Part shown: in pieces, positions 45,651-54,614 of the stretch
How the letters are laid out: each line of letters starts with the position of its first letter
Position numbering within the stretch: the first letter of the stretch is position 1
From: Paenibacillus stellifer
GTDB lineage: Bacteria > Bacillota > Bacilli > Paenibacillales > Paenibacillaceae
Direction of reading: 5' to 3'
Assembly (NCBI RefSeq): GCF_000758685.1
Contig: NZ_CP009286.1
Location: 2,324,501 to 2,388,500, forward strand
Length of the DNA: 64,000 nt
The notes under the pieces: model-generated
The model's input: the letters and a program-made list of their open reading frames with translations, nothing else
What the model was told of the DNA's origin: nothing
The model's database searches: none
Translations under genes and position numbers: made by a program

Positions 45651-47338
45651 GGAGGCCGCTGAAGAACTTACAGTTTTTCAATCTTGGTGAGAAGTGAATA
45701 CGTAAAAAAGACATCCATTCCCAGTATATGGGGGAGGGTGTCTTCTTTTTAGGGGCGTATTGCTCCTTATCCTTACTCTGCTATCTTTAATATTCGTTTT
45801 AGGTTTACAGCAAATATGGCCATCGCACCTTGTAACTGCATGCCAAGCAGACCCGAGGATATCGCTACATCATACCCGTGTCCATGTTTAAGCTCACTGT
45901 TCTTCGCTTCAATTTTGTAACGTTCCTTCGCTTTTGTCTTAAAATACTCCGTTTCCTGGAACGCCATCTGCTCCGTGTGCTCTTCAGATTTAATCGTTAC
46001 GGAGTAGGTCTTGCTCTTGGCTCCTTCTTTGTAGCAGCCTTCCCTAAGCGGGCAACGCTTGCATTGATCCACATCAAAATAATAGGTAGTCTGCTGGTTT
46101 TGGCCCTCGCCCTTCTTGCCTTGCCGAGCCTTCCGAATGGCCATGTGTCCAGCTGGACATACGTACATGCCTGCATCTTTGTTGAACAAAAATTCGTCTT
46201 CTTTCTTTCGCGCGCCCTGCGTAATGAGCGGATTTAGTTTGGAAACCAGTTCAATTTCATTTGTTTTCGTGTAAGCAATATTTCCTTTTTCTGAATAGGC
46301 TGTATCCCCAATCACCGTTTTGACCTGCATGCCAGCCGCTACGCTCTTTTCGATGAGCGTCTGCAATTGCTTGCCGTCATTCTGTTCGCCTGTTGTAATT
46401 ACAGCCGCTGTAATGATCCGTTCTTCGGTCATCGCAAGATGAGTTTTGTATCCAAAAAACGCGGAATCTGCACTCTTATGTCCCACGCGCGCATCCGGAT
46501 CTGCCGCCAAACGAAGCTGCTCAACATCATCCGCAACCGTTTCTTTTAGCAGGTTGAGCGGCTCCAGAATTTTGGGCACCTGTGCAATGCCGCTCTCGTT
46601 TTCGATGAAGTGGACGAGTTTTTGGCAGTATGTAAGTTCATCCTCGAGTTCGCTCGTCGTATTCTTTGCCGGCATCTTGGCCTTGGCCGATTCATCCATG
46701 GTATACACGGCTTTTCGTAATTTACGTGCACGGTCTTGCAAAATTTCTTGGGGCGTTTTTTGGTTGTAGCGTGCTTTCGTATGCGTTGCGTCGACGATGA
46801 TGGAGTTGCTCTTCAGGATATTCTGCTCGATGGCAAGTTCTACGGTCTTACCAATGAGCATGTCCAAGAGATTCATGTCTTTCAACCGCAGTTTACGGAA
46901 TTTCGTCAGAGAACTGGGGTCGATTACCGAGTCTTCTGGTGCCATGCCAAGAAAAAATTTGAACGAGAGGTCGTACTTTGAACGCTCAACAATATCTACG
47001 TCAGACAATTCAAAGATTGCCTTCAGAAGCAAGTATTTAAACATGCGAATAGGGTCAATGGCGTTGCGTCCATTGTCCAAGCAGTATTTCTTTTCGAGTT
47101 CCTCGTATATGAAAGTGAAGTCCACCAAATCGTTAATTTGACGAAGCATATTGTCCTTTGGTACAACGATGTCATACAATGCCGCGTAAGGACTCAGGAT
47201 TAAAGTTTGTTGTTGCCGTATCATCCGCACTCACCCGCTTTTCGTTATGACTCCATTATACAGAAAAAGGTACAGCCTCTTCAATTTAATTGAAAGACTG
47301 TACCTTTTTCTATGAGATGGACTTTTTCAGTGGCCTCC
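45651..47338. mobile_element. IS1182-family insertion sequence, 1688 bp
   Basis: The ends are imperfect inverted repeats: GGAGGCCGCTGAAGAAC on the left and GGAGGCCACTGAAAAAG read inward from the right. It carries one transposase gene on the minus strand. Just inside each end is a hairpin: 45707-45750 with T runs on both strands, and 47262-47311 with 14-bp arms (AGAAAAAGGTACAG). Such hairpins shield the transposase from outside transcription. The element looks complete and recent, because the duplication is perfect and the disrupted gene is otherwise intact. Confidence 0.92.
45773..47230 (-). CDS. IS1182-family transposase
   Basis: 485 residues. An N-terminal DUF772-like region (DPIRMFKYLLLKAIFELSDV) is followed by the DDE catalytic domain, with the aspartates in IIVDATHTKARYNQ and TVIGDTAYSEKGN and a probable catalytic Glu in YKIEAKNSELKHGHGYD. 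A CPAGH...CKRCPLREGCY cysteine cluster lies between the second Asp and the Glu, as usual in the family. The frame is intact, so the element may be active. Confidence 0.92.
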   Translation of the reverse strand: MRMIRQQQTLILSPYAALYDIVVPKDNMLRQINDLVDFTFIYEELEKKYCLDNGRNAIDPIRMFKYLLLKAIFELSDVDIVERSKYDLSFKFFLGMAPEDSVIDPSSLTKFRKLRLKDMNLLDMLIGKTVELAIEQNILKSNSIIVDATHTKARYNQKTPQEILQDRARKLRKAVYTMDESAKAKMPAKNTTSELEDELTYCQKLVHFIENESGIAQVPKILEPLNLLKETVADDVEQLRLAADPDARVGHKSADSAFFGYKTHLAMTEERIITAAVITTGEQNDGKQLQTLIEKSVAAGMQVKTVIGDTAYSEKGNIAYTKTNEIELVSKLNPLITQGARKKEDEFLFNKDAGMYVCPAGHMAIRKARQGKKGEGQNQQTTYYFDVDQCKRCPLREGCYKEGAKSKTYSVTIKSEEHTEQMAFQETEYFKTKAKERYKIEAKNSELKHGHGYDVAISSGLLGMQLQGAMAIFAVNLKRILKIAE

Positions 47339-47345
47339 AATTACA
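47339..47345. repeat. 7-bp target-site duplication, right copy
   Basis: AATTACA, identical to 45644-45650. Confidence 0.85.
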
Positions 47346-48061
47346 GTAGGCTCTTTCTGTTGGCTTGGCGGCGGTGTAATTGTAGAGAAGGGTGTTCACA
47401 TTGGTGAAGGCGCGATTATCGGCGCAGGCAGCCATGTGATCTCGGATATACCCGCCTATACGATTGCTGTCGGGCAGCCAGCCAAAGTCTTGAAGGTGAG
47501 AGAAATCGAAAGGGATGAAGCGCCAGGCTTCTCAGATTTCCTTGCCCATATCCGCAACCAGCCGATTTCGGCTCCTAATGCAGTCGGGGCACAAATTGGA
47601 CAGCGAGCGTTCATCACGGCTTGTCTTTCTGCCGGTACCGACTTCCGTATGGGAGAGGACGGTATTCTGATCGGACAGAAAAATGAGAATAATGAAGGCG
47701 GAATTGTTGCCGGACAACATGTATCACTGGGCAAGCAGGTAATTCTTGAGGCTCTAGGTGGAATTCGGATCGGTGATGCCACCCGCATTGGTGATGATGT
47801 TCTGATTATGACAACAACGCATGACTATGGACTGCTCAGTTTACCGCAGTTGCGCAGGCCTGTCTCTATTGGCTCCAACGTGGAAATCGGACACGGAAGC
47901 ATCGTGATTGGAGGAGTAACTATCGGTAACGGAGCGACCATTCTTCCTGGCTCTCTCGTTATTCGGGATGTCAAAACAAATGAAACAGTTTCCGGAGTAC
48001 CAGCTCGCCCCTGTCTGCATGATGGAATGAATTCATGGAATTGATAGAAGGAGATGATCTA

Positions 48062-49321
48062 GTGCTTATTTCATTGGTCCCGATTGTAACGGGTTCCGGT
48101 CACAACATGCGTATTTATTCGTTGGCGCGCGCCTTGAGGCAAATTGACCCTAACCTGGAGCTGGAAGTTTATCTGGGTTCGCTGCAAACCATTTTTACCC
48201 CGATGTTCGAAGAAATTGGCGTTCGTGTAATTGATATGTCCCCCAAACAGGCTGTTGACCACTCCAAGCACTCGCATTTATCCGACTTTCTCAATTGGAA
48301 AACTATGCTCGAAGATTATCTCTCACCTACCTTCTACAACTCACAGCGGATTCTCCGGCTAACCCGGCTATTTCTGGAATCTCGTCCTGATGTGGTCGTT
48401 GCAGATTACGATTTCAGTGCCCTTGCCGCAGCGGATATAGCCCGTATACCCAGTGTGTTGATTACAGAGAGATACAATTTTACGATCACAGGCATTACGG
48501 ATGATGAATTAACGAATGCGGGCTTTGAGGTTCATACCGATGAGCTGAAAGATGTCCGTATTGTGCTTAACCAGCTTTTCGAGAAGCTTGCTTCTTCCAC
48601 CGCTTATGTGTTGACAGACAAGCCCTTTGTGGAGCAGATTGACCGTGATACACTCGCGGAAGAATTAATGGAATCGGGAAAGATGAAATTCGTTGGTCCC
48701 ATGATACGGCCTATTGACAAAGAATTCAACAACTATGCGGTCCGAGAATCGTTTGGTATTAAGGAATCGGAGTTTCTTGTTGTGGCGACGATGGGCGGCA
48801 CCTCCATGTTTCGGGAGAACATGTTGGCCATGCAGGAGGCGTATATCCAAACCTTTGAGAGCTTGAAGCGGCAGATTCCAAATGCACGAATGATCCTTAT
48901 CGCAAGAGAAAATGTTGAAGTTCCGGATGGAATCATTTGCTTGACCTATGTACCTAACTGGATTCCGCTCCTGCGTGCTGCGAATGTTCTGCTTGCGCAT
49001 CCAGGCTGGATTACGGTTACCGAAGTCTCGGCGCTGGGAGTCCCGACGGTGTTTCTGCTAAGTTCTGCCAAAGAATATCACGAGCTGGAGGCTTACAGAC
49101 GACTGGAACTTCTAGGCTATAGAATTCAGATGGGAAGAGATGTGAATGGATTGACGGAGCATATTTTACAGCTTCACGATCCTTCGGAGAAGGACAAACT
49201 CTTGATTGCATACCGAAAAGTTGCTCCCGATGCCAATGGGGCTTTGCGGGCCGCTGAATTGATTGTACAAGCGGCTGAAACCGGCATAACCGGCCGTCCC
49301 GAAATTGTCTCAACGCCATAG
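48062..49321 (+). CDS. GT1/MurG-like glycosyltransferase
   Basis: About 419 residues from GTG 48062, eight bases after AAGGAG; an ATG at 48035 overlapping the previous gene is the alternative. GT-B fold: VTGSGHNMRIYSLARAL near the N-terminus is the usual glycine-rich acceptor-side loop, and LLAHPGWITVTEVSALGVPTV is the donor-binding segment with the His-x-Gly and Glu characteristic of GT1/GT28 enzymes. Similar enzymes glycosylate natural products. The dTDP-glucose 4,6-dehydratase three genes downstream could supply its donor pathway. Confidence 0.83.
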   Translation: MLISLVPIVTGSGHNMRIYSLARALRQIDPNLELEVYLGSLQTIFTPMFEEIGVRVIDMSPKQAVDHSKHSHLSDFLNWKTMLEDYLSPTFYNSQRILRLTRLFLESRPDVVVADYDFSALAAADIARIPSVLITERYNFTITGITDDELTNAGFEVHTDELKDVRIVLNQLFEKLASSTAYVLTDKPFVEQIDRDTLAEELMESGKMKFVGPMIRPIDKEFNNYAVRESFGIKESEFLVVATMGGTSMFRENMLAMQEAYIQTFESLKRQIPNARMILIARENVEVPDGIICLTYVPNWIPLLRAANVLLAHPGWITVTEVSALGVPTVFLLSSAKEYHELEAYRRLELLGYRIQMGRDVNGLTEHILQLHDPSEKDKLLIAYRKVAPDANGALRAAELIVQAAETGITGRPEIVSTP

Positions 49322-49396
49322 CGCCCATATTTGCTTCATGCCATTCTGACCCTATCAATTTTGGTTTGAAATTTAGATAAGAGGAAAGGTGACCGT

Positions 49397-51640
49397 ATGA
49401 GCCTATTGGTGGAAAGCAAGAGTCAATTGGACTTTTTATGGGATTCATTAGTGGATCGGGAGTATGGCGGCGTACTGACCTCCGTAGACGCAAATGGCGC
49501 AGATTTCATCTGCGACGACAAGCGGCTGGAAGATCAAGCCTTGGCGCTGTTAGCATTTGCCGGAACTTCACGCTATCCTGAACGCGCACATTCGATTGCT
49601 CAGAGTTTATTGAACCTTCGAGATCCGCAATATCCGGGGTATCTGGAACTGACAGACCGGTATTGGCGACCGCACGCAGCCGGCTTTGTCAAGACACTCA
49701 GTCACCAGTTATTTACTACGCTGGCGCTCTTGGAATACGGCATTCGCTTTAACCGTGAGCAGGAGGTACAGGAAGCTTACCTGCTGCTGGACGATATTTT
49801 GCAAGCGGCGCGAACGCACAAGTTCGCACGGCTGATTGACCGGGATTGGGGTACTGTACTTGACGACCATCGCGATCTCAAGACAGTCGCTGCAGCCTCC
49901 CTTGTATTGGAGCGGGCAGGGAGATTCAATAAAAGCAGGAACTATTCCGAAGATTGGGATTTTGTCACTGAACACCTGACAAGGTTCGTTGACGAGGAGC
50001 ACGGAGGCGTGCATGATCTGCTCACTTCAGAAGGAAGGCCAAATCTGATTGCGGGAAAACGGCTTGATTCCATGGCGCTGGCCGCCTACGCGTTGGCCCG
50101 TCTGGGGAAATCGCTGAACTCGTCCGCATTCCTGGATAAGGCAGAGCAAATCCTTGAGTTTATCCATGCGCATATGCTTCATCCGATGTTTGGCGGCTAT
50201 TGGGATCGATCGGCTACGGATGGCAAGGTGCAAGTAGACGGTATTCAAGGCTATTACGGAAATGTATCTCCATTTCCGGTATTGAAGGTAAGCGATCATG
50301 CGATTTTGCTGCTTGCCGCTCACGAAATCGGAGTACAGGCAAAGAAGGATACTGTTCTGGAGGTTGCTCGAGTTGCTACGGCTGTAATCCGGAATTACAC
50401 CGATCAGCGGCTTGGAGGGACTTTCCTTGGGCAAGGGAACTGGTTCTCGACACCTGTGGACCCGACAGTTCCTCTGGGCCGACATTTTTGGGTGCCTCCT
50501 TTTACCCCCGGATCATTTCATGCAGGAAATTTCGCTTATTTGCCTCTTCAGCAAAAACAAGCCCTTACGCAGGCGTGGACCGGATTTGCTCTGGAAGCAT
50601 CGGCCGATACCGTGCTGAAGGTGGGCTCAAACGGTGATGTTTCCGGTCCTGTCTCAGCTTCCGAAGCATTACGGATTGAAGAAGATTATCTGGAAGACAA
50701 TCTCACAAGCAGTATCAAGAGTCTTGAAGACCCCCTGATCGACATTCCTCATTATATTCAATGGCTGGAGCAGACGAAAAGCGGCGGCGGCTATGGATTG
50801 ACACCTTATCGTTCGCCCCTTGGCTACCGTTCTGACCGATCAAGCCAAGTGTTTTCGACGCTGCATGTACTCGCAGATTTTCATGTGTTGAAGAAGGAAG
50901 TAGTAGATAAATCGATCTTGGTGGACACCATTCGCTTGTGCCAAAATCCCGATGGGGGCTTTGGCGAACAGCCGGGTCATCCGAGTGAGGCTTTTACAAC
51001 CTATTGCGGTGTGTTGTCTTTGCATATTCTGGGAGAAGCTCCGACTAATCCTGACGCTTGCATCAATTACTTGCGCAGTTGCCAGAATCAAGATGGCGGT
51101 TTTGGCAACGCACCCGGTTATCGCAGCGATGTGTGGCATACGAATCTGTCTGTCGCCGCGCTTCAGGCGCTTGGGTCAAGTCCGGCCGATCCGGCGGCAT
51201 GCGTCGGCTTCATCGTATCTTGCTCAGATGATCAGGGGGCATATAGTATTCATCCCGGCGCCCCCGTTGATACCTTTTCAGCCTACCGTGCCATCAGCTC
51301 GCTCTATCTGCTTGGCTATCATCCGCCACAACAGGAGAAAACGGCGAATTGGTTGAAATCTCAACAGACGACAGATGGCGGCTTTGTCTATAGCACGGGC
51401 CGATCTTTGAGTTTCGTGGGCAGCTACCATGCCATCGCGGCGCTGTATCTCTTGGGTGAGCTTCCCGCTAACGTGACGGCTTGCAAAAAGTGGATGGCCG
51501 ATCACCAAAACCCGGACGGAGGATTCGGCAGACAGCTTGGAGGAATTTCCGATACTACTGATGAAGGCTTCATTTGCCTGCATAGTACCTATATGTTGGA
51601 TAATGCCTTAAGCCGATATTGGGTCGCTATAGTTTCTTGA
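49397..51640 (+). CDS. Fusion of an AGE-like alpha/alpha barrel and prenyltransferase/squalene-cyclase repeats
   Basis: 747 residues. About 1-400 look like an N-acylglucosamine-2-epimerase/YyaL-type (alpha/alpha)6 barrel (EYGGVLTSVDANG, EDQALALLAFA, DEEHGGVHDLL, MFGGYWDRS). About 440-747 carry at least five repeats of the prenyltransferase/squalene-oxidase type: CQNPDGGFGEQPG, CQNQDGGFGNAPGY, a degenerate CSDDQGAYSI, QQTTDGGFVY and HQNPDGGFGRQLG, each followed by a helix pair. I see no DxDD motif of class II terpene cyclases. No signal peptide. The reaction is unknown; a cyclase or sugar/lipid-modifying role in the cluster is possible. The start follows GAGGAAAGG. Confidence 0.78.
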   Translation: MSLLVESKSQLDFLWDSLVDREYGGVLTSVDANGADFICDDKRLEDQALALLAFAGTSRYPERAHSIAQSLLNLRDPQYPGYLELTDRYWRPHAAGFVKTLSHQLFTTLALLEYGIRFNREQEVQEAYLLLDDILQAARTHKFARLIDRDWGTVLDDHRDLKTVAAASLVLERAGRFNKSRNYSEDWDFVTEHLTRFVDEEHGGVHDLLTSEGRPNLIAGKRLDSMALAAYALARLGKSLNSSAFLDKAEQILEFIHAHMLHPMFGGYWDRSATDGKVQVDGIQGYYGNVSPFPVLKVSDHAILLLAAHEIGVQAKKDTVLEVARVATAVIRNYTDQRLGGTFLGQGNWFSTPVDPTVPLGRHFWVPPFTPGSFHAGNFAYLPLQQKQALTQAWTGFALEASADTVLKVGSNGDVSGPVSASEALRIEEDYLEDNLTSSIKSLEDPLIDIPHYIQWLEQTKSGGGYGLTPYRSPLGYRSDRSSQVFSTLHVLADFHVLKKEVVDKSILVDTIRLCQNPDGGFGEQPGHPSEAFTTYCGVLSLHILGEAPTNPDACINYLRSCQNQDGGFGNAPGYRSDVWHTNLSVAALQALGSSPADPAACVGFIVSCSDDQGAYSIHPGAPVDTFSAYRAISSLYLLGYHPPQQEKTANWLKSQQTTDGGFVYSTGRSLSFVGSYHAIAALYLLGELPANVTACKKWMADHQNPDGGFGRQLGGISDTTDEGFICLHSTYMLDNALSRYWVAIVS

Positions 51641-51684
51641 TTGGATTCGGAATAATTTTGCGAAGAAAATGGAGGGACAGAGGG

Positions 51685-52266
51685 ATGGGAGCCAATACTG
51701 ACCATTTGTTTGGGTACAGAGGAGATAGAGAAAAGACGGTAGGCAGGCGGTTTGAGGATATTCTTCTGCAGAACGATGGTTCCACGACCAAGATGCTGGA
51801 ACTGATTATTGGCGGAGAGGTAACGATCAAGGTTCACGATCAAGACTGGATTTTCCGAAAAGAGCTGCCACTTGGTTTTTTCTTCCCGATCGAAGGTTCT
51901 GGTCCGTTCATCCGGCGTGTGACATCGCTTTATTATCAGGACGAAGTCATTTCTTCCAATCTTGTGTTCGGTAATCCGGATGCCATTAGTGCAGATTTGC
52001 AAGAAAGGCTCATTCAAGGCACTCTGCCGATTGGAAAACTGATTAAGGAGATTGAATACCGTCGGGACATTCTTTTTGCCGATTATCAGGAAAGCGACCA
52101 AATCCGTTCTGTCTACCCTCCCGGCTTGCTGCCTGAGGACGGATATCCGATCAAGAAGTACCTGATGATCCGGGACGGACAATGGTGGTTTTACATCATG
52201 GAAGTGTTTCATATGAAAACCATTTTGTCCCACATGGAGTCGGATCTGAACAAGCAGATTATTTGA
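51685..52266 (+). CDS. Chorismate-lyase-like enzyme (DUF98)
   Basis: 193 residues from ATG 51685, eight bases after GGAGGG; a longer frame from 51619 lacks a site. The segments LQNDGSTTKMLELIIGGEV, LPIGKLIKEIEYRRDI and IRDGQWWFYIMEVF follow the DUF98 chorismate pyruvate-lyase pattern: DGSxTxxLE, PIGxL...E.RR and the end IxExF. Such enzymes split chorismate to 4-hydroxybenzoate (or a related acid) and pyruvate. No ubiquinone genes accompany it, so the product most likely feeds the cluster. Confidence 0.75.
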   Translation: MGANTDHLFGYRGDREKTVGRRFEDILLQNDGSTTKMLELIIGGEVTIKVHDQDWIFRKELPLGFFFPIEGSGPFIRRVTSLYYQDEVISSNLVFGNPDAISADLQERLIQGTLPIGKLIKEIEYRRDILFADYQESDQIRSVYPPGLLPEDGYPIKKYLMIRDGQWWFYIMEVFHMKTILSHMESDLNKQII

Positions 52267-52278
52267 GGGAGATGAAGT

Positions 52279-53286
52279 ATGAGAATAATGGTTACAGGCG
52301 GTGCCGGTTTTATCGGCTCCAACTTTTTGAATCGGTACGTCCCGCTCTTTCCCCTTCACGACTTTATTAATGTGGACAGTCTGACTTATGCCGGAAATCC
52401 GGAAAATTTACGCGATATACAGACGGCGGATAATTACTTCTTTGAACAAGCGGATATTGCGGAGCGGCAGCAGATTGAGCGCGTCTTTCTGAAGTACAAT
52501 CCCGATACAATCATTCATTTTGCGGCTGAGAGCCATGTGGACCGAAGTATTCAAGGCCCCGGCGAGTTTCTGCGGACTAACATCTGGGGGACGTATGAGC
52601 TTCTGGAGCTGGCCAGAAAGTTTTGGAATCCGGAGGACCCTCACCGGTTCCATCATGTCAGCACCGACGAAGTGTTCGGTTCGCTTGGTAAGGAGGGCTT
52701 TTTCTCCGAAGAGACGGCGTACTCGCCGAACAGCCCGTATTCTGCATCGAAGGCGAGCAGCGATCATCTGGTAAGAGCCTATCATCATACCTATGGTGTG
52801 CCGGTGACGATCACGAACTGCTCCAACAACTACGGCCCTTATCAGCATGTCGAGAAACTGATTCCAAAAGTTCTTCAGCAGCTTTGGAATGAACAGCCGG
52901 TGCCGATTTACGGAGATGGCAGCAACGTTCGCGATTGGCTCTATGTAGAGGATCATTGCGATGCGATCTGGAAGGTCATGCAGGACGGTCGCCTCGGGGA
53001 TACTTATCTGGTTGGCGGCAATAACGAGAAGACCAATCTTGAGTTGGCCCTACACTTGTGCGAGCTGATGGCGGATTATACGGGCAAGGAGACGGAGACG
53101 TATAAAAGCCTCATTACGTTCGTCACCGACCGACCGGGGCATGATCAGCGGTATGCTTTGGAAGCAGACAAAATCAAAAAGGAGCTTGGCTGGTCGCCGC
53201 GGGAAACGATTGAGAGCGGACTTCGTAAAACGGTCCAGTGGTACCTGTCAAATCCTCTCCATTTCGAAACCAGAGAGCTTGTATGA
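52279..53286 (+). CDS. rfbB: dTDP-glucose 4,6-dehydratase
   Basis: 335 residues of the extended SDR family. Converts dTDP-glucose to dTDP-4-keto-6-deoxyglucose, the entry point to deoxysugars. NAD loop MVTGGAGFIGSNF, HFAAESHVDRSI, the dehydratase signature STDEVFGSLG, YSASKASSDHLVRAYHHTYG (catalytic YxxxK), NCSNNYGPYQ and RPGHDQRYALEADKI are all present. The start follows GAGGGAG, 12 bases after the chorismate-lyase gene. No rfbA, C or D genes are adjacent. Confidence 0.93.
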   Translation: MRIMVTGGAGFIGSNFLNRYVPLFPLHDFINVDSLTYAGNPENLRDIQTADNYFFEQADIAERQQIERVFLKYNPDTIIHFAAESHVDRSIQGPGEFLRTNIWGTYELLELARKFWNPEDPHRFHHVSTDEVFGSLGKEGFFSEETAYSPNSPYSASKASSDHLVRAYHHTYGVPVTITNCSNNYGPYQHVEKLIPKVLQQLWNEQPVPIYGDGSNVRDWLYVEDHCDAIWKVMQDGRLGDTYLVGGNNEKTNLELALHLCELMADYTGKETETYKSLITFVTDRPGHDQRYALEADKIKKELGWSPRETIESGLRKTVQWYLSNPLHFETRELV

Positions 53287-53366
53287 AGAATAGTATGAGG
53301 TCAACATCAATACTGCTCATTCATAGAAACTATTTTTCTTCATAAAGAAGGAGCAAACGGTTAATT

Positions 53367-54614
53367 ATGAAAAAAATATTAAGCTTGTATTTCTTGATTA
53401 TGTTCATTATCGGAACGGACACGTTCTTGACTTCGCCGCTATTACCGACGTTACGGCATGAATTCAATATTAGCGTCGAGGCATCAGGGTGGTTGGTGGG
53501 GGCGTATGCCCTGGGATTCGCGTTGTTCGCACTTATTGCTGGGCCCATCTCGGACAGCTTGAACCGAAAGAAAGTGATGCTGTTCGGCATTCTTGGATTT
53601 GCGGTTTCCACTTTCCTGTGCGGATTTGCCAGTGGTTTCTGGACGATGTTTTTATTCCGAGCCTTGGCGGGCATCTTCGCCGCTTTCACGTCTCCGCAGG
53701 TTTGGGCAACGATCCCGATCCTAGTCCCGCCGCAGAAAATTATGAGATCCATGGGAATCGCAACGGCCGGTCTTGCGGTGTCGCAAACCTTGGGAGTGCC
53801 AATCGGCACCTATTTGGCCGTTCATTCTTGGAAAACGCCGTTCTACATCATTGGAGGCTGTGCTTTCCTGCTGTTCCTTCTGATTATATTCATCGTACCG
53901 GACATCAAGCCGGCGATCTCAGGCAAGCAGCCTTCCATTGTCAGTCGTTATGTTACACTGCTGCATGGAGGGAAAGCGAAGCAGTCCTTCCTGGCCTACT
54001 TTGTATTCCAGTCAGGCAACTTCGCCGTATTCAGCTTTCTCGGAACCTGGCTAGCCGACAAATTTGACCTGACCGTTTCGGAAATCGGCAATGTGCTGAT
54101 TTTCATGGGTCTGGGCAACATCATCGGCAGCTTCTTTGGCAGCAACGTCGTTGCAAAGCTCGGCAAGCGGGCCACGCTGCTGTCTGGGATCGCGATTATG
54201 GGGGCGTTGTATCTTTTGCTTAACTTGACAACTTCCACACCGCTGGTAAAAGTCTCCTATTTCCTCTTGTACATTATCGCCGGAACGATATTCCCGATCA
54301 TGATGGCGCTGTTGCAGACGTTGTCTACTACAGCGAGAGGGACAATTGCCGCTCTATCTAACGCAACGATGTATGCCGCAACAACATTTGGCACTTACCT
54401 TGCAGGCATCCTCTATGCACAATGGAATGGATTCATCAGCGTAACCATCTTTACTGCGATTTGCTATGCACTGTCCATTTTCCTGTGGGCAAGAAGCGGA
54501 GTGGCAAACGCCGAAAATCCAAAGCTCGCTACGGCGGCGGCATCGGGCTCGTCGACAGCGGCAGTTGCAGCCGCACCTGCGGAGTCGAAGACGGTTCCGC
54601 TGAACAAAGAATAA
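53367..54614 (+). CDS. MFS transporter (DHA1-like exporter)
   Basis: 415 residues with twelve membrane segments. The motif-A-like loop GPISDSLNRKKVMLFG follows helix 2 and an AGIFAAFTSPQVWA stretch follows helix 4, as in drug:H+ antiporter-1 exporters of the AraJ type. The C-terminus is a 35-residue Ala/Ser-rich tail. It follows rfbB by 80 bases and is the last gene in the cluster orientation, so it may export the product. The start follows AGAAGGAG. Confidence 0.85.
   Translation: MKKILSLYFLIMFIIGTDTFLTSPLLPTLRHEFNISVEASGWLVGAYALGFALFALIAGPISDSLNRKKVMLFGILGFAVSTFLCGFASGFWTMFLFRALAGIFAAFTSPQVWATIPILVPPQKIMRSMGIATAGLAVSQTLGVPIGTYLAVHSWKTPFYIIGGCAFLLFLLIIFIVPDIKPAISGKQPSIVSRYVTLLHGGKAKQSFLAYFVFQSGNFAVFSFLGTWLADKFDLTVSEIGNVLIFMGLGNIIGSFFGSNVVAKLGKRATLLSGIAIMGALYLLLNLTTSTPLVKVSYFLLYIIAGTIFPIMMALLQTLSTTARGTIAALSNATMYAATTFGTYLAGILYAQWNGFISVTIFTAICYALSIFLWARSGVANAENPKLATAAASGSSTAAVAAAPAESKTVPLNKE

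Larger units (their letters stand above)
45423..48044 (+). pseudogene. Double left-handed-beta-helix acyltransferase, split by an IS element
   Basis: The 5' part (45423-45650) and 3' part (47346-48044) join exactly in frame once the IS and one copy of the 7-bp duplication are removed, giving about 308 residues. The start follows GGAGGGGAG. Two hexapeptide-repeat domains are present. The first (about 15-120) ends [17 protein letters not shown] and the second (about 195-300) contains [19 protein letters not shown] and [17 protein letters not shown] and ends SGVPARP. Each ending is typical of a complete CoA-dependent O- or N-acyltransferase. It is the first gene of the cluster, so its loss and polar effects could disable the pathway. 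A restart at 47436 might give a truncated protein with the second domain. Confidence 0.85.
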
